Shown one piece after another: positions 28,801-36,855 of a stretch of 64,000 bases of DNA. This DNA is from SXXH01 sp041165735 (GTDB lineage Bacteria > Planctomycetota > UBA1135 > GCA-002686595). The stretch is from NCBI GenBank assembly GCA_046341775.1, contig JBKDQQ010000045.1, positions 1 through 64,000 on the forward strand, given 5' to 3'. Every line of letters starts with the position of its first letter. Within the stretch, counting starts at the first letter, position 1. The notes under the pieces are model-generated. The model was not told the DNA's origin, did no database searches, and worked only from the letters and a program-made list of their open reading frames with translations. A program made the translations under genes and the position numbers.

Positions 28801-29187
28801 GGGCGCGGCCCCGAGTGCTTGGGCGCGGAGCCCGACCGCGCATGCATGGCGCCGGGCGCGGGTCGTGCTCGAACTCCTCGCAGCGGAACGGAAGCAGCGG
28901 GGATGGTCAGGTCGCAGGCGTGCGCTTTTCTTGGCCGTGGTGCGGGATCGCGAGCGCTCGCTCGTGGCCAGCTGCTCCAGGCGACATCTTCCAGGCCGCG
29001 TGTCGCGGACGACCGAGAGAGTCTTGCGAGCCTCGTCGTTCGACATGGGCGGGGCGCCAACGACGGCGCCCGGGATCCAGGTCACGATGCGCGGAGGGGG
29101 TGCCCAACAGGCATCCGCCCGTGGACACCCCCCCCTTTGGTGGTGTTCGCACCGGGGGCAGTCTCCCCGGAAGTTGCGTGGCGCGTC
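28801..29187. other. Non-coding stretch at left end of the inserted block
   Basis: About 390 bases with no supportable gene. It is less GC-rich than the flanks and contains poly-C/poly-G patches near 29126-29165 that may form the terminator of the secreted-protein gene only on the opposite strand. A minus-strand open frame here encodes basic low-complexity sequence and continues into the deacylase remnant, so I do not call it. Confidence 0.5.
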
Positions 29188-30174
29188 TCAGTTGGTGTCA
29201 GGGGTGGACGTGAAGTTCAGCAGGTCGCCGTTGGTCTGGGTCCCGATCGCGTAAGGCAGCACCGCGCTGCCGCCGATGGTGGAGACCTCTTCCACCAGCA
29301 GTGCCAGGATCGCGGGGTCGTTGATCGTGCCGACGCTCGAGGTGGCCACCGCCCCGTTGATCCGGAATGTACCGGTCTCCCGCGAGCCGAAGCTCTCCGC
29401 AGGGTTGTCATTGGTGCCGAGCAGGAAGTTGTGCGTGAAGACGGAGCTGATGTCCTTGAGCTTGCGCTTGGTCCAGCAGGTGAAGCTCGTCGACGCGCTG
29501 AAAGCCTCCTCGTTGTCGTTCCAGACGTTCATGTTCACCCGCGTGGTGAATGCTCCTCCGGCCAGGCTCATCAGCACGAGCTGCGAGGAGCGGTTGAGGA
29601 AGGCTCCCGTGGAATTCGGCTGGTAGTCGCCAATGAACCTCGGGAAGTGCAGGAGGTCGGGAACGGCTGCGTACTCCGTGTTGTTGAAGTCCCTTCGGCC
29701 GTCGGCATCGACATCCGTCAGCGCCCCCTGCGCGCCGATGGCCTTGAACACGAAGGGCTGGTACTCCATGTCCGTCGTGGTGGCGGAATTGATCACGTGG
29801 GCGGTGCCGATCAGGTGGTTGAAGCTGATCGGGGCGCTGCTGGTGGCGGATTGGGCGTAGATGTACAGGTAGCCCGTGGTGAAGAGGGGATTCTCGAGCT
29901 TGGTGTTGACCGTCAGCGTGTCGCCGGGGGTCAGCGTGCGGGATCGGTCGAATTCGGTGCAGTTCGTGCCGTTGATGTAGACGCAATCGACCCGCACCGT
30001 ACCGCTTGTGCTCGAGAGGTTCGTGTTGGTGACGGTCACCCAGGTCTGCGCCGTCCCGGAGTTGTCGATCAGCGGGTAGACCAGCAAGGAGCCGGGCGTG
30101 AGCATGCCGTTCTGGGCTCCGGCGGTGTGGGCGAGGGTCAGGGTGGCAAGGGCGAGGAGTGCTTGGCGGATCAT
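29188..30174 (-). CDS. Secreted protein of unknown function, Asn/Thr/Ser-rich
   Basis: 328 residues with signal peptide 'LLALATLTLAHTAGAQ'. The mature protein looks all-beta: 'GSLLVYPLIDNSG', 'TWVTVTNTNLSS', 'RTLTPGDTLTVNTK', 'GYLYIYAQSATSSAPISFNH', 'NMNVWNDNEEAFSASTSF'. It has several N-x-S/T sequences and few charges; no enzyme motif is seen. Similar proteins occur as lineage-specific families in planctomycetes (from memory). Base composition is lower in GC (37-39 of 60 in two lines counted) than the flanks (46-47 of 60), consistent with transfer. It is divergent from the ECF sigma factor gene with 119 bases between, so it could be a target of that regulator. Confidence 0.75.
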   Translation of the reverse strand: MIRQALLALATLTLAHTAGAQNGMLTPGSLLVYPLIDNSGTAQTWVTVTNTNLSSTSGTVRVDCVYINGTNCTEFDRSRTLTPGDTLTVNTKLENPLFTTGYLYIYAQSATSSAPISFNHLIGTAHVINSATTTDMEYQPFVFKAIGAQGALTDVDADGRRDFNNTEYAAVPDLLHFPRFIGDYQPNSTGAFLNRSSQLVLMSLAGGAFTTRVNMNVWNDNEEAFSASTSFTCWTKRKLKDISSVFTHNFLLGTNDNPAESFGSRETGTFRINGAVATSSVGTINDPAILALLVEEVSTIGGSAVLPYAIGTQTNGDLLNFTSTPDTN

Positions 30175-30277
30175 GGCGGTGTTTCCTTCGATCGGTGGTG
30201 GATGGGGCGAGAACACCTGCACAGGCGGCGAAGGACCGCGCGTGTGGCGCAAGATCCCTGAAAAAATGGCGGCGTGG

Positions 30278-30283
30278 TAACCT
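30278..30283 (+). promoter_or_regulatory. -10-like hexamer TAACCT, 10 bases before the ECF sigma gene
   Basis: TAACCT ends ten bases before ATG 30294 and fits the TANNNT pattern. It supports this start over upstream in-frame codons. Confidence 0.4.
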
Positions 30284-30293
30284 CAGCCCTCGC

Positions 30294-30893
30294 ATGCAGG
30301 CATCCGAACGCCACCGCCGGCTCGTCAGCGAGGCCTCCAGTGGCAGCGAAAAGGCCCTCGAGGAGCTGCTGGAGCAGAATCTGCCCGGCCTCCTCGCCTA
30401 TGTCCGGGCGCACGCGGGGCGCCATCTGCTGGCCCGGGATGCCAGCATGGACCTCGTCCAGTCAGCCTGCCGCGAGGTCCTGCAGGACCTCGGTCGGCAC
30501 GATTACCGCGACGAGGCCGGGTTCCGCCATTGGCTGTTCATCGCGGCGGAAAGGAAGATCGTGGACCGCGCCCGCTACCACGGGCGAGCCAAGCGTGCGG
30601 GGGATGCCGACCTCTCGCCCAGCGAGGCCGAGGCCAAATCCCTGCTGGAGGGCTATGCAGGCCTCGTGACCCCCAGTCAGCACGCCGCGGCGCGCGAGGA
30701 CCTTGCCCGGGCCGAATCCGCGCTCGCCAAGCTCGGCGACGAGCACCGCGAGATCATCTTGATGAGCCGCGTCATCGGCCTCAGCCACGCGCAGATCGCC
30801 GAGCGCACCGGCAAGAGCGAGGTCGCGGTGCGCAGCCTGCTGCACCGGGCCCTCGCGCGACTGGCGGCCGAGATGGGCGGCGCGGTCGGCTGA
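30294..30893 (+). CDS. ECF-type RNA polymerase sigma factor
   Basis: 199-residue extracytoplasmic-function sigma factor. Region 2 is 'LLAYVRAHAGRHLLARDASMDLVQSACREVLQDL' with 'GFRHWLFIAAERKIVDRARYH' (core and -10 recognition); region 4 is 'HREIILMSRVIGLSHAQIAERTGKSEVAVRSLLHRALARL', a helix-turn-helix for -35 binding. The form resembles planctomycete ECF groups that lie beside Ser/Thr kinases instead of anti-sigma factors. Here the kinase gene is convergent and ends 10 bases away. No anti-sigma gene is seen, so phosphorylation by the kinase is a reasonable but unproven control. Confidence 0.9.
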   Translation: MQASERHRRLVSEASSGSEKALEELLEQNLPGLLAYVRAHAGRHLLARDASMDLVQSACREVLQDLGRHDYRDEAGFRHWLFIAAERKIVDRARYHGRAKRAGDADLSPSEAEAKSLLEGYAGLVTPSQHAAAREDLARAESALAKLGDEHREIILMSRVIGLSHAQIAERTGKSEVAVRSLLHRALARLAAEMGGAVG

Positions 30894-30902
30894 CGAGGGC
30901 TG

Positions 30903-33767
30903 TCAGCCCTCCTTCAGGCTGCGCAGCATGGCCTGCAGGCGCGGATCCGCGCGGAAGGAATCCAGCGCGGGGTTGGACTCGAGCTCGCCGATGTCCCGGT
31001 AGCCGGCTTCGACGGCGCGCTCCAACCAATCGAACATGGCCTGCACCGCGGCATCCTCCTCGGCCGTGGGCTCGCGGGTGGCATCGCCCGGCATTTTCCG
31101 CCGCAGCGCCAACAGGAGTTCGTTCTGCAGGTCGGCTGCGTAGCGCATGCGGGTCGCATCGCCGCCGATCGTCTGCGCATGCAACCCGATCTTCGTGCGT
31201 CCCTTTTCCACCTGTCCGTGGTGGAGCAGGGCGAGCGCCGATCCGTAGCGGCACATCGAGGTGAGCTTGCCGGCCGATTCGAGGTCTGAAAGGCCGAAGG
31301 AGCAGGGCTTCAGTGCCGCCTCGGCCGCTTCGTACCGCGAGAGCACCTCTTCGAGGTCGCGCTGCAGGCCGTGCAGGGTGCCGGCAAGGTTGCAATGCGC
31401 TTGGGCGGCGCGCAAGGCGAGATCGCAGCGTTCCGGCTGGATCGATGCAGCCGCTTCCGCCTCCCGCACGAGCAGTTCCTGGAGTTCCAACGCAGTGGAG
31501 AAATCGCCCCGCTGCCCCGCCTGGGTGGACTCGAGCACCAGCAGGTCCGACTTGAGGTTCCTGTAGCGGGTCGAGTCCGGAAAATCGCGCAGGAGGTGCT
31601 CGATGCGCTCGCGCGCTCGCGCCTGGGAAACCTCGGACTCGGCGATCATGCCCAGTTCAAGTTCCACGGTCGCGAGGTCGCACCACGCATCGGCGACATC
31701 GAAGTTGTAGAAGCGCGAGCCAGGCGCGAGTCGCTCGGCCGCCTCCATGGACTCGAGCGCATCGACGGCAAGCTCGCGCGCGGCGCTGAAATCACCGCGA
31801 TCGAATGCGATGGCTCGCTGCCAGTTGCGCACGCGACCCAGCGACCAGTGGGAGTTGCTGTCCCAAGGTCTTCCGGACTGCTGCCTGAGCAGATGCTCCT
31901 CGCAGTCCTCCAGCAAGCGCTCCGCCGCCGCCGGTTCGCCGGCCATGGACAGCGCCTCCGCGGCAGCCATCAGCACATCCGGTCGCACGGCGGCATCTGG
32001 AATGGCCTCGAGCATCGAGATGGCTTGGCGCAGGAATGCCAGCGCGCGATCCGGATCGCCCATCCCCGAATGGCACTTTCCCAGGCGCGCCAGCGCGACC
32101 GCGCAACGCGCGAGGCTCTCATCGGAGGGTGCCAGCGCGTTGAGGTGCTCCAGCAATTCCCGCGCGATCTCGAGTTCCGCGGCTTGTTCCCGCCTTCGCC
32201 CGAGATCCTCGAGCACCGAGGCCCGCGAGGTGTGGAGTTCCGCGCCTTCGGCGAGGACGAGGGGATCGTCGGGACGCGACGACGAGAGTTGTTCATGCAA
32301 CTTCAGTGCACGGTCGAGCGCGACGAGCCGAGCCTGTTGCATGCGCGGAACATCCTCGAGTTCCTCCGTGGCCGTGTCGCGCAGCACGTGGCCGATCGCC
32401 GAGAGGGCGAGGCGGAAGTCCTGCTCGGACTTCTCGTAGGCGGCAGTGACCTCGGTGAGCGAGCGCGCCCGCGAGAGTTCCCAGCCGACAGGGCCTGCAA
32501 GCAGCAGCAATGCACCCAGTGTCGCGCCGACCGCCCCCGCGGGGTGTCGCTGCGTCCAGCGTCGCGTGCGCAGCCAGAAGCCGGGGCGCCGGGCCTCGAT
32601 CGGCTGATGATGCAGCAGCGCGCCGAGGTCGCGCGCAAGATCCTGGGCGGTCGCGTAGCGGCGCGCGCGATCGCGTTCCATGGCAACCACGCAGACGGTC
32701 TCGAAATCCCAGGAAAGCCCGGGGTTGTGTGCTGCCAAGGGTGTGACGGAGGCCGCGAGAATGCGCTCGCGCGTCTGCTCCCAGCTGTCCGGAGGGAAGG
32801 CGGGCTGGAGCGTCAGCAGTTCATACAGCTTTGCGCCCAGCGAGAAGATGTCGCTGCGCGCATCGAGATCCGCATCACCGCGCACCTGTTCAGGCGACAT
32901 GTAGGGCAGCGATCCGGGTTGAACGCCGCTGCGGGTGAGGCCGTCGACGGCCGCGGCGCGCGCGAGGCCGAAGTCGAAGAGCAGCACGCGGCCGGTGCGC
33001 GTCAGCGCCAGGTTGGAGGGCTTCAGGTCGCGGTGAATCAACCCGCGACTGTGCGCGTGCTCCAGCGCCTCGGCGGCCTGGCGGGCGATCATCACGCAGG
33101 CATCGGGCCAATCCGCTTCGAAGAGCGGGCCCTCGGCGCGCGCCGCGCGGTCCTGCTGGGCAAGCTTCGCTTCCACAGCCCGCGCCAGATCGCGTCCATG
33201 CAACTCGGCGGGCTCGCGCCCGGACAATTCGCGCAGGACCTCGCCGAGGCTGCAGCCGTCGAGCAGTTCCATCGTGAAGTAGGGAACGCCACGATCTTCG
33301 CCGACGCTGTAGATCGGAAGGATGCCCGGGTGCTGCAGGCGAGCGACCGCCTCCACCTCGCGGCGAAACCGCTCGCGTGCGCCGCTGAAGTGCAGTTGGT
33401 CCGGCCGGATCATCTTGAGGGCCACCCTGCGGCCCAGCTTCGAGTCCTCCGCTTCCCAGACCAGCCCCATGCCGCCCTCGCCGAGCTTGCGAATCAGGCG
33501 GAAGCCGTCCAGCGTGCATGGCAGGCCATCCTGCGGTTCAGGACCGAGCATTCCGAGGCGCGCGAGGCGTGCGAGTTCCCTGCGGACCCGCGGCGCGGAC
33601 TCCGGGTGCACTTGGAGCAAGGCTTCGACTTCCGCGCTGCCGCCTTCCGCGTGGCGTTCAAGGCAGGCGAACAGCAAGTCCTCGAACTCGCCGGATGCGG
33701 AGGGGGAAGGCTGCGTGTCCATCGGTGGGCGGGGCGCTGTTCCAAACCGCGGGAACGACTCGATCAT
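30903..33767 (-). CDS. Membrane Ser/Thr protein kinase with C-terminal helical (TPR-like) repeats
   Basis: 954-residue Hanks-type kinase. Glycine loop 'GEGGMG' (96-101), ATP-binding Lys 118 in 'VALKMI', catalytic 'HRDLKPSN' (245-252), 'DFG' (265-267) and 'GSLPYMSPEQVRG' are all intact, so it should be active. An insert of about 35 residues lies between the ATP lobe and the catalytic loop. A membrane helix is predicted at about 411-428, followed by ~500 extracytoplasmic residues rich in Ala/Leu/Glu helices with TPR-like spacing ('ALAFLRQAISMLEAIPD'). ATG 33767 has a GCAGGG just upstream; ATG 33722 (939 residues) is the alternative. It is convergent with the ECF sigma gene. Confidence 0.9.
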   Translation of the reverse strand: MIESFPRFGTAPRPPMDTQPSPSASGEFEDLLFACLERHAEGGSAEVEALLQVHPESAPRVRRELARLARLGMLGPEPQDGLPCTLDGFRLIRKLGEGGMGLVWEAEDSKLGRRVALKMIRPDQLHFSGARERFRREVEAVARLQHPGILPIYSVGEDRGVPYFTMELLDGCSLGEVLRELSGREPAELHGRDLARAVEAKLAQQDRAARAEGPLFEADWPDACVMIARQAAEALEHAHSRGLIHRDLKPSNLALTRTGRVLLFDFGLARAAAVDGLTRSGVQPGSLPYMSPEQVRGDADLDARSDIFSLGAKLYELLTLQPAFPPDSWEQTRERILAASVTPLAAHNPGLSWDFETVCVVAMERDRARRYATAQDLARDLGALLHHQPIEARRPGFWLRTRRWTQRHPAGAVGATLGALLLLAGPVGWELSRARSLTEVTAAYEKSEQDFRLALSAIGHVLRDTATEELEDVPRMQQARLVALDRALKLHEQLSSSRPDDPLVLAEGAELHTSRASVLEDLGRRREQAAELEIARELLEHLNALAPSDESLARCAVALARLGKCHSGMGDPDRALAFLRQAISMLEAIPDAAVRPDVLMAAAEALSMAGEPAAAERLLEDCEEHLLRQQSGRPWDSNSHWSLGRVRNWQRAIAFDRGDFSAARELAVDALESMEAAERLAPGSRFYNFDVADAWCDLATVELELGMIAESEVSQARARERIEHLLRDFPDSTRYRNLKSDLLVLESTQAGQRGDFSTALELQELLVREAEAAASIQPERCDLALRAAQAHCNLAGTLHGLQRDLEEVLSRYEAAEAALKPCSFGLSDLESAGKLTSMCRYGSALALLHHGQVEKGRTKIGLHAQTIGGDATRMRYAADLQNELLLALRRKMPGDATREPTAEEDAAVQAMFDWLERAVEAGYRDIGELESNPALDSFRADPRLQAMLRSLKEG

Positions 33768-33936
33768 AGAGCCCTGCAACGCCAAAGTGATCAGCGGGCG
33801 CGCCCGGCACGCCGCGTGGACGCCGCGCGGCGCGCGCGCCCGCCGGCCCGGGATCTGGCCACTCGCGCGCGACGCCACGGGCGCTGGCCGGACTCGATGG
33901 ATCGGAACCCTCGCCGCGGCGCGCAAGTCCGCCCCG

Positions 33937-34047
33937 GTCCTTGCGGGGGTTGTCCAGCGATTTGGACAACCACTCCCCGCGCCTCCTGCCGCGGATGCAC
34001 GGCACGGGCGCGTCCGCCTCGCAGGTCCTGCGCCGACGCGGCCCGGC
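33937..34047 (+). pseudogene. Remnant of the 3' end of an rsmB-like methyltransferase gene
   Basis: Encodes 'SLRGLSSDLDNHSPRLLP', against 'SLRALSSDLDNHALRLLP' near the C-terminus of the intact gene at 27420-28700, then 'QVLRRRGP' against 'QVLRRRAP'. No start codon or upstream domain is present; weak similarity begins at about 33883. Confidence 0.85.
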
Positions 34048-34077
34048 CCTCGACGCCCAGGCCAGCGACACCGGGCT

Positions 34078-34141
34078 GATGACGCCTGGGGCCGATGACG
34101 CCTGGGGCCGATGACGCTTGGGGCCGATGACGCTTGGGGCC
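34078..34141. repeat. Four exact-phase tandem copies of a 16-base unit
   Basis: Unit GATGACGCYTGGGGCC, copies at 34078, 34094, 34110 and 34126; the first two have C and the last two T at the variable position. It sits between the rsmB-like remnant and the deacylase stop codon and is absent from the left copy of the junction. Confidence 0.9.
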
Positions 34142-34148
34142 GCGGCGC

Positions 34149-35807
34149 CTAGGCGCGCAGCGCGCGCCCGGGCCGCGCGCCGGTCGAGCGTCCGTCCGCC
34201 AGCACGCGCACGCCGTTGACCCACACGTGGCGGAAGCCGCTGGCGAGGCGGTGCGGATCGGCGAAGGTCGACTCCTCGCGCACGGTCGCGGCGTCGAAGG
34301 CGACGAGGTCGGCCTTGCAGCCGACGGCCACGCGGCCGCGATCGGCGAGGCGCATCTGGTCGGCCGGCATCGAAGTCATCTTCCGCACGGCGTCCGGCAG
34401 GGCGAGCAGGCGCTCCTCGCGCACGTACTTGTGCAGCACCCGGGCGAACGTGCCGTAGCTGCGCGGGTGGGGGCGGCGTTCGAGCGCCTCGCCGCGCGGC
34501 GCCATGGCGTAGCCGTCGGACGCCACCATGACCAGCGGATGCGAGAGGACGCGCGCGACTTGCGCCTCGTCCATGGCGTGCGCCACGTGGCCCACGCTCG
34601 CGCGTCCCTCCTCCAGCAACTGCAGCAGCGCTTCGCTCGGCGCCACGCCGCGGCGCGCGGCGATCTCGGCGATGCTCGCGCCCACGACCGACTTGTCGGT
34701 GGAGGTCGTCGAAGCGACCACGATCAACTCGTAGCCGCCCGGATCGCTCGAGACGCGCGGATCGAGCTCCGCGGCGATGCGCGCGCGCTCGGCGCGGTCG
34801 GCGAGGCGCGCGAGGATCGACTCCGCGCCGCCCTCGCGCGTCGCGTCCGACAAGAAGATCGTCAAGCCCGTGGAGTAGGCCGTGTAGGGGTAGGCGTCCG
34901 CCAGCACGTCGAGGCCCGCTGCGCGCGCGGATTCGATGGCCGCGATGGAAGGCTCGAGTTGCGGCCAGTTGGGCCGTCCGCAGGCCTTGAGGTGGCTCAC
35001 TTGCACGCGTGCTCCGCCTTCGACGCCGATGCGCAGCGCTTCGCGCACCGCTTCGAGCAGGCCCGACTCCTCGTTCCTGATGTGCGAGGCGTAGAGCCGG
35101 CCGCGCCGCGCGAGGATGCGGGCCAACGCCACCAGTTCTCCGGTCGGCGTGTAGCGGCCGGGCGTGTATTCCAAGCCGGTCGACATGCCCGCCGCGCCCT
35201 GGTCCAAGGCCTCTTCGAGCATGCGCTCGACGCGCGCGAGTTCGCCGGCGAGAAGCGGGCGGTTGGCGAGTCCCGCCACGGCGCGACGCAGGGTGCCCTG
35301 GCCCACCAGCAGCAGCTGGTTGGTCGCGGTGCGGCGCGATTCCAGCGCGCGGAAGTACGAGCCCACGTCGCTCCAACGTTCGCGGATGCCGTCCTCGCGC
35401 AGCTCCGCGTCGAGCCGCGCGGCCTCGTCGGGGGCCACGGGCGCCGCCGAGCCGCCGCAGTTGCCCGTCACCTCGGTGGTGACGCCCTGGTGCACCCGGC
35501 TCTCGTCGTCCGGGTATCGAAGGATGTCCTCGTCGGAATGCGTGTGGATGTCGATGAATCCCGGCGCGAGGCACAACCCGCGCAGATCGATGCGCTGGCG
35601 CGCCTGTTCCGGGTCGATGGAGCCGATGTGCGCGATGGCGTCGCCCGCGATCCCCACGTCGGCCACCCGCGGGGCGGTACCCAGCCCGTCGTGGACCACG
35701 GCTCCGGACAGCACGCAATCGAAGCGCGCCACGCGTCCGGTGAGCGCGCACGAGGCGAGTCCCGTCCCGGCGAGCGCGAGGAAGGCGCGTCGATCGAAGC
35801 GGTTCAC
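34149..35807 (-). CDS. N-acyl-D-amino-acid deacylase (D-aminoacylase), exported
   Basis: 552-residue amidohydrolase-superfamily enzyme removing N-acyl groups from D-amino acids. The N-terminus 'NRFDRRAFLALAGTGLASC' looks like a twin-arginine lipoprotein signal, so it probably acts outside the cytoplasm. Metal-site motifs: 'PGFIDIHTHSDEDI', 'GVTTEVTGNCGGS', 'GMSTGLEYTPGRY' (with the substrate Tyr), 'SHLKACG', and 'MVASDGYAMAP'. GTG 35807 overlaps the stop of the epimerase gene (GTGA). Together with the two upstream genes it suggests handling of D-amino acids or their N-acyl forms. Its 3' end is the source of the remnant at 28711-28800. Confidence 0.88.
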   Translation of the reverse strand: MNRFDRRAFLALAGTGLASCALTGRVARFDCVLSGAVVHDGLGTAPRVADVGIAGDAIAHIGSIDPEQARQRIDLRGLCLAPGFIDIHTHSDEDILRYPDDESRVHQGVTTEVTGNCGGSAAPVAPDEAARLDAELREDGIRERWSDVGSYFRALESRRTATNQLLLVGQGTLRRAVAGLANRPLLAGELARVERMLEEALDQGAAGMSTGLEYTPGRYTPTGELVALARILARRGRLYASHIRNEESGLLEAVREALRIGVEGGARVQVSHLKACGRPNWPQLEPSIAAIESARAAGLDVLADAYPYTAYSTGLTIFLSDATREGGAESILARLADRAERARIAAELDPRVSSDPGGYELIVVASTTSTDKSVVGASIAEIAARRGVAPSEALLQLLEEGRASVGHVAHAMDEAQVARVLSHPLVMVASDGYAMAPRGEALERRPHPRSYGTFARVLHKYVREERLLALPDAVRKMTSMPADQMRLADRGRVAVGCKADLVAFDAATVREESTFADPHRLASGFRHVWVNGVRVLADGRSTGARPGRALRA

Positions 35808-36847
35808 GGCCACGCGTCCACCTCCACGCCCAGCCCCGGCCCGTCGCCGGGGACCAGCGCGCCGTCGACGATCTCGAAGCCGCCGCGGCCGAGGTCGCGC
35901 GCGAGGTCGAGGTGCCCGTCGAGGTCGAGATGGCGGGTCGCCGGGGAAGCCAGCGCGGCGTGCAGCGCGGCCGCGATGCCGAGGCGGCTCTCGTCCGAGC
36001 AACCCCACATCAACGCCACGCCGTGCTCGTGCGCCACGCGCGCGATCTCGAGCGCGGGCGTGGGCCCGCCGCACTTCATCAACTTGATGTTGAAGATGCC
36101 GGCGCGACGGGCGGTCGCGTGGGCGCGGGCGTCGTCGGGCGACAGCAGGCTCTCGTCGAGGGCGAGGCGCGCCCGGTCGCGCTCTGGCAGGCGCGCGCAC
36201 TCGTCGTCGAAGACCGGCGGCAAGGGTTGCTCGAGGAAGGCGATGTCGTGCTCGTCGAGCGCGCGGAACAACCGGGGCAGGTCGGCTGGCCGGAAGCCCT
36301 GGTTCGCGTCGATCGTCAGCGTGGTCCGCGCCCCGGCCAGTTCGCGCAGCTTGGCGACGCGCTCCAGGTCCTCGTCCAGGTCCAGCCCGATCTTGAGCTT
36401 GATCGAGCGGAAGCCGCGACCGAGGAACTCGCGCGCCTCTTCCAACACATCGGCGAGCGCAGGCTTGATGCCGATGGTGATCGAGGTCGGCAGCGGCGCG
36501 TGCACGCGTCCGAGGATCGCCGCGAGCGGCTTGCCGACCGAGCGCGCGCGCAGGTCGTGCAGCGCCATGTCGATCGCCGCCGCCGCCGCGGGACGGCCCG
36601 CGAGGGCCGCGGTCGCGGGACGCCCCGCGCGCAGTTCGTCCGCCGCCCGCTCGAGCGCCGCGCGACAGCCGGCGATGTCCTCGCCGGTGACCTCGGGGAT
36701 GGGGGAGGCGCAGCCATGGCCCGCGTGGCGACCAGAGGCCAGCCGCACGTAGCACAGCTCGACCGAGTCCACGCTCTCGTACGCGATGGAGTAGGGGCGC
36801 GTCAGCGGCGCGCGTTCGAACCACAATTCGCAAGCGTCGATGCGCAT
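35804..36847 (-). CDS. Enolase-superfamily racemase/epimerase (dipeptide epimerase or N-acetyl-D-Glu racemase DgcA type)
   Basis: 347-residue muconate-lactonising subgroup enolase. Acid-base lysines 'SIKLKIG' and 'NIKLMKCGG', metal ligands in 'LTIDANQGF', 'FLEQPLPP' and 'LALDESLL' are all present. The pattern fits L-Ala-D/L-Glu epimerases (murein peptide recycling) and also DgcA, the N-acetyl-D-glutamate racemase that pairs with DUF1611 proteins. The neighbour upstream is a DUF1611 protein, eight bases away, which favours the DgcA reading. The downstream deacylase start overlaps its stop. Substrate therefore: N-acylated D-Glu or a Glu-containing dipeptide (inference). Confidence 0.85.
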   Translation of the reverse strand: MRIDACELWFERAPLTRPYSIAYESVDSVELCYVRLASGRHAGHGCASPIPEVTGEDIAGCRAALERAADELRAGRPATAALAGRPAAAAAIDMALHDLRARSVGKPLAAILGRVHAPLPTSITIGIKPALADVLEEAREFLGRGFRSIKLKIGLDLDEDLERVAKLRELAGARTTLTIDANQGFRPADLPRLFRALDEHDIAFLEQPLPPVFDDECARLPERDRARLALDESLLSPDDARAHATARRAGIFNIKLMKCGGPTPALEIARVAHEHGVALMWGCSDESRLGIAAALHAALASPATRHLDLDGHLDLARDLGRGGFEIVDGALVPGDGPGLGVEVDAWP

Positions 36848-36855
36848 GGCCTGTG

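Larger units (their letters stand above)
33937..34298. repeat. Right copy of duplicated rsmB-like/deacylase gene junction
   Basis: Partner of 28577-28800. Here the rsmB-like end (33937-34047) is decayed and detached from its gene, while the deacylase end (from 34149) is intact. The copy is longer because it holds a 16-base tandem repeat (34078-34141) and about 50 bases missing from the left copy. Confidence 0.85.

Noticed and set aside
28654..29085. Minus-strand open frame of 143 codons between the rsmB-like and secreted-protein genes
   Set aside because: Its C-terminal part is the deacylase remnant and the rest is basic low-complexity sequence, so it is not a plausible intact gene.
31371..34079. 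902-codon open frame antisense to the Ser/Thr kinase
   Set aside because: No motif and strongly biased composition; the kinase frame has all catalytic residues.
34078..34141. Possible CRISPR array
   Set aside because: Units are directly adjacent without spacers and only 16 bases long, so this is a simple tandem repeat.
28577..34298. Insertion sequence or transposon as the cause of the flanking repeats
   Set aside because: No transposase, integrase or terminal inverted repeats are visible, and the flanking repeats (over 200 bases, diverged) are far longer than target-site duplications.
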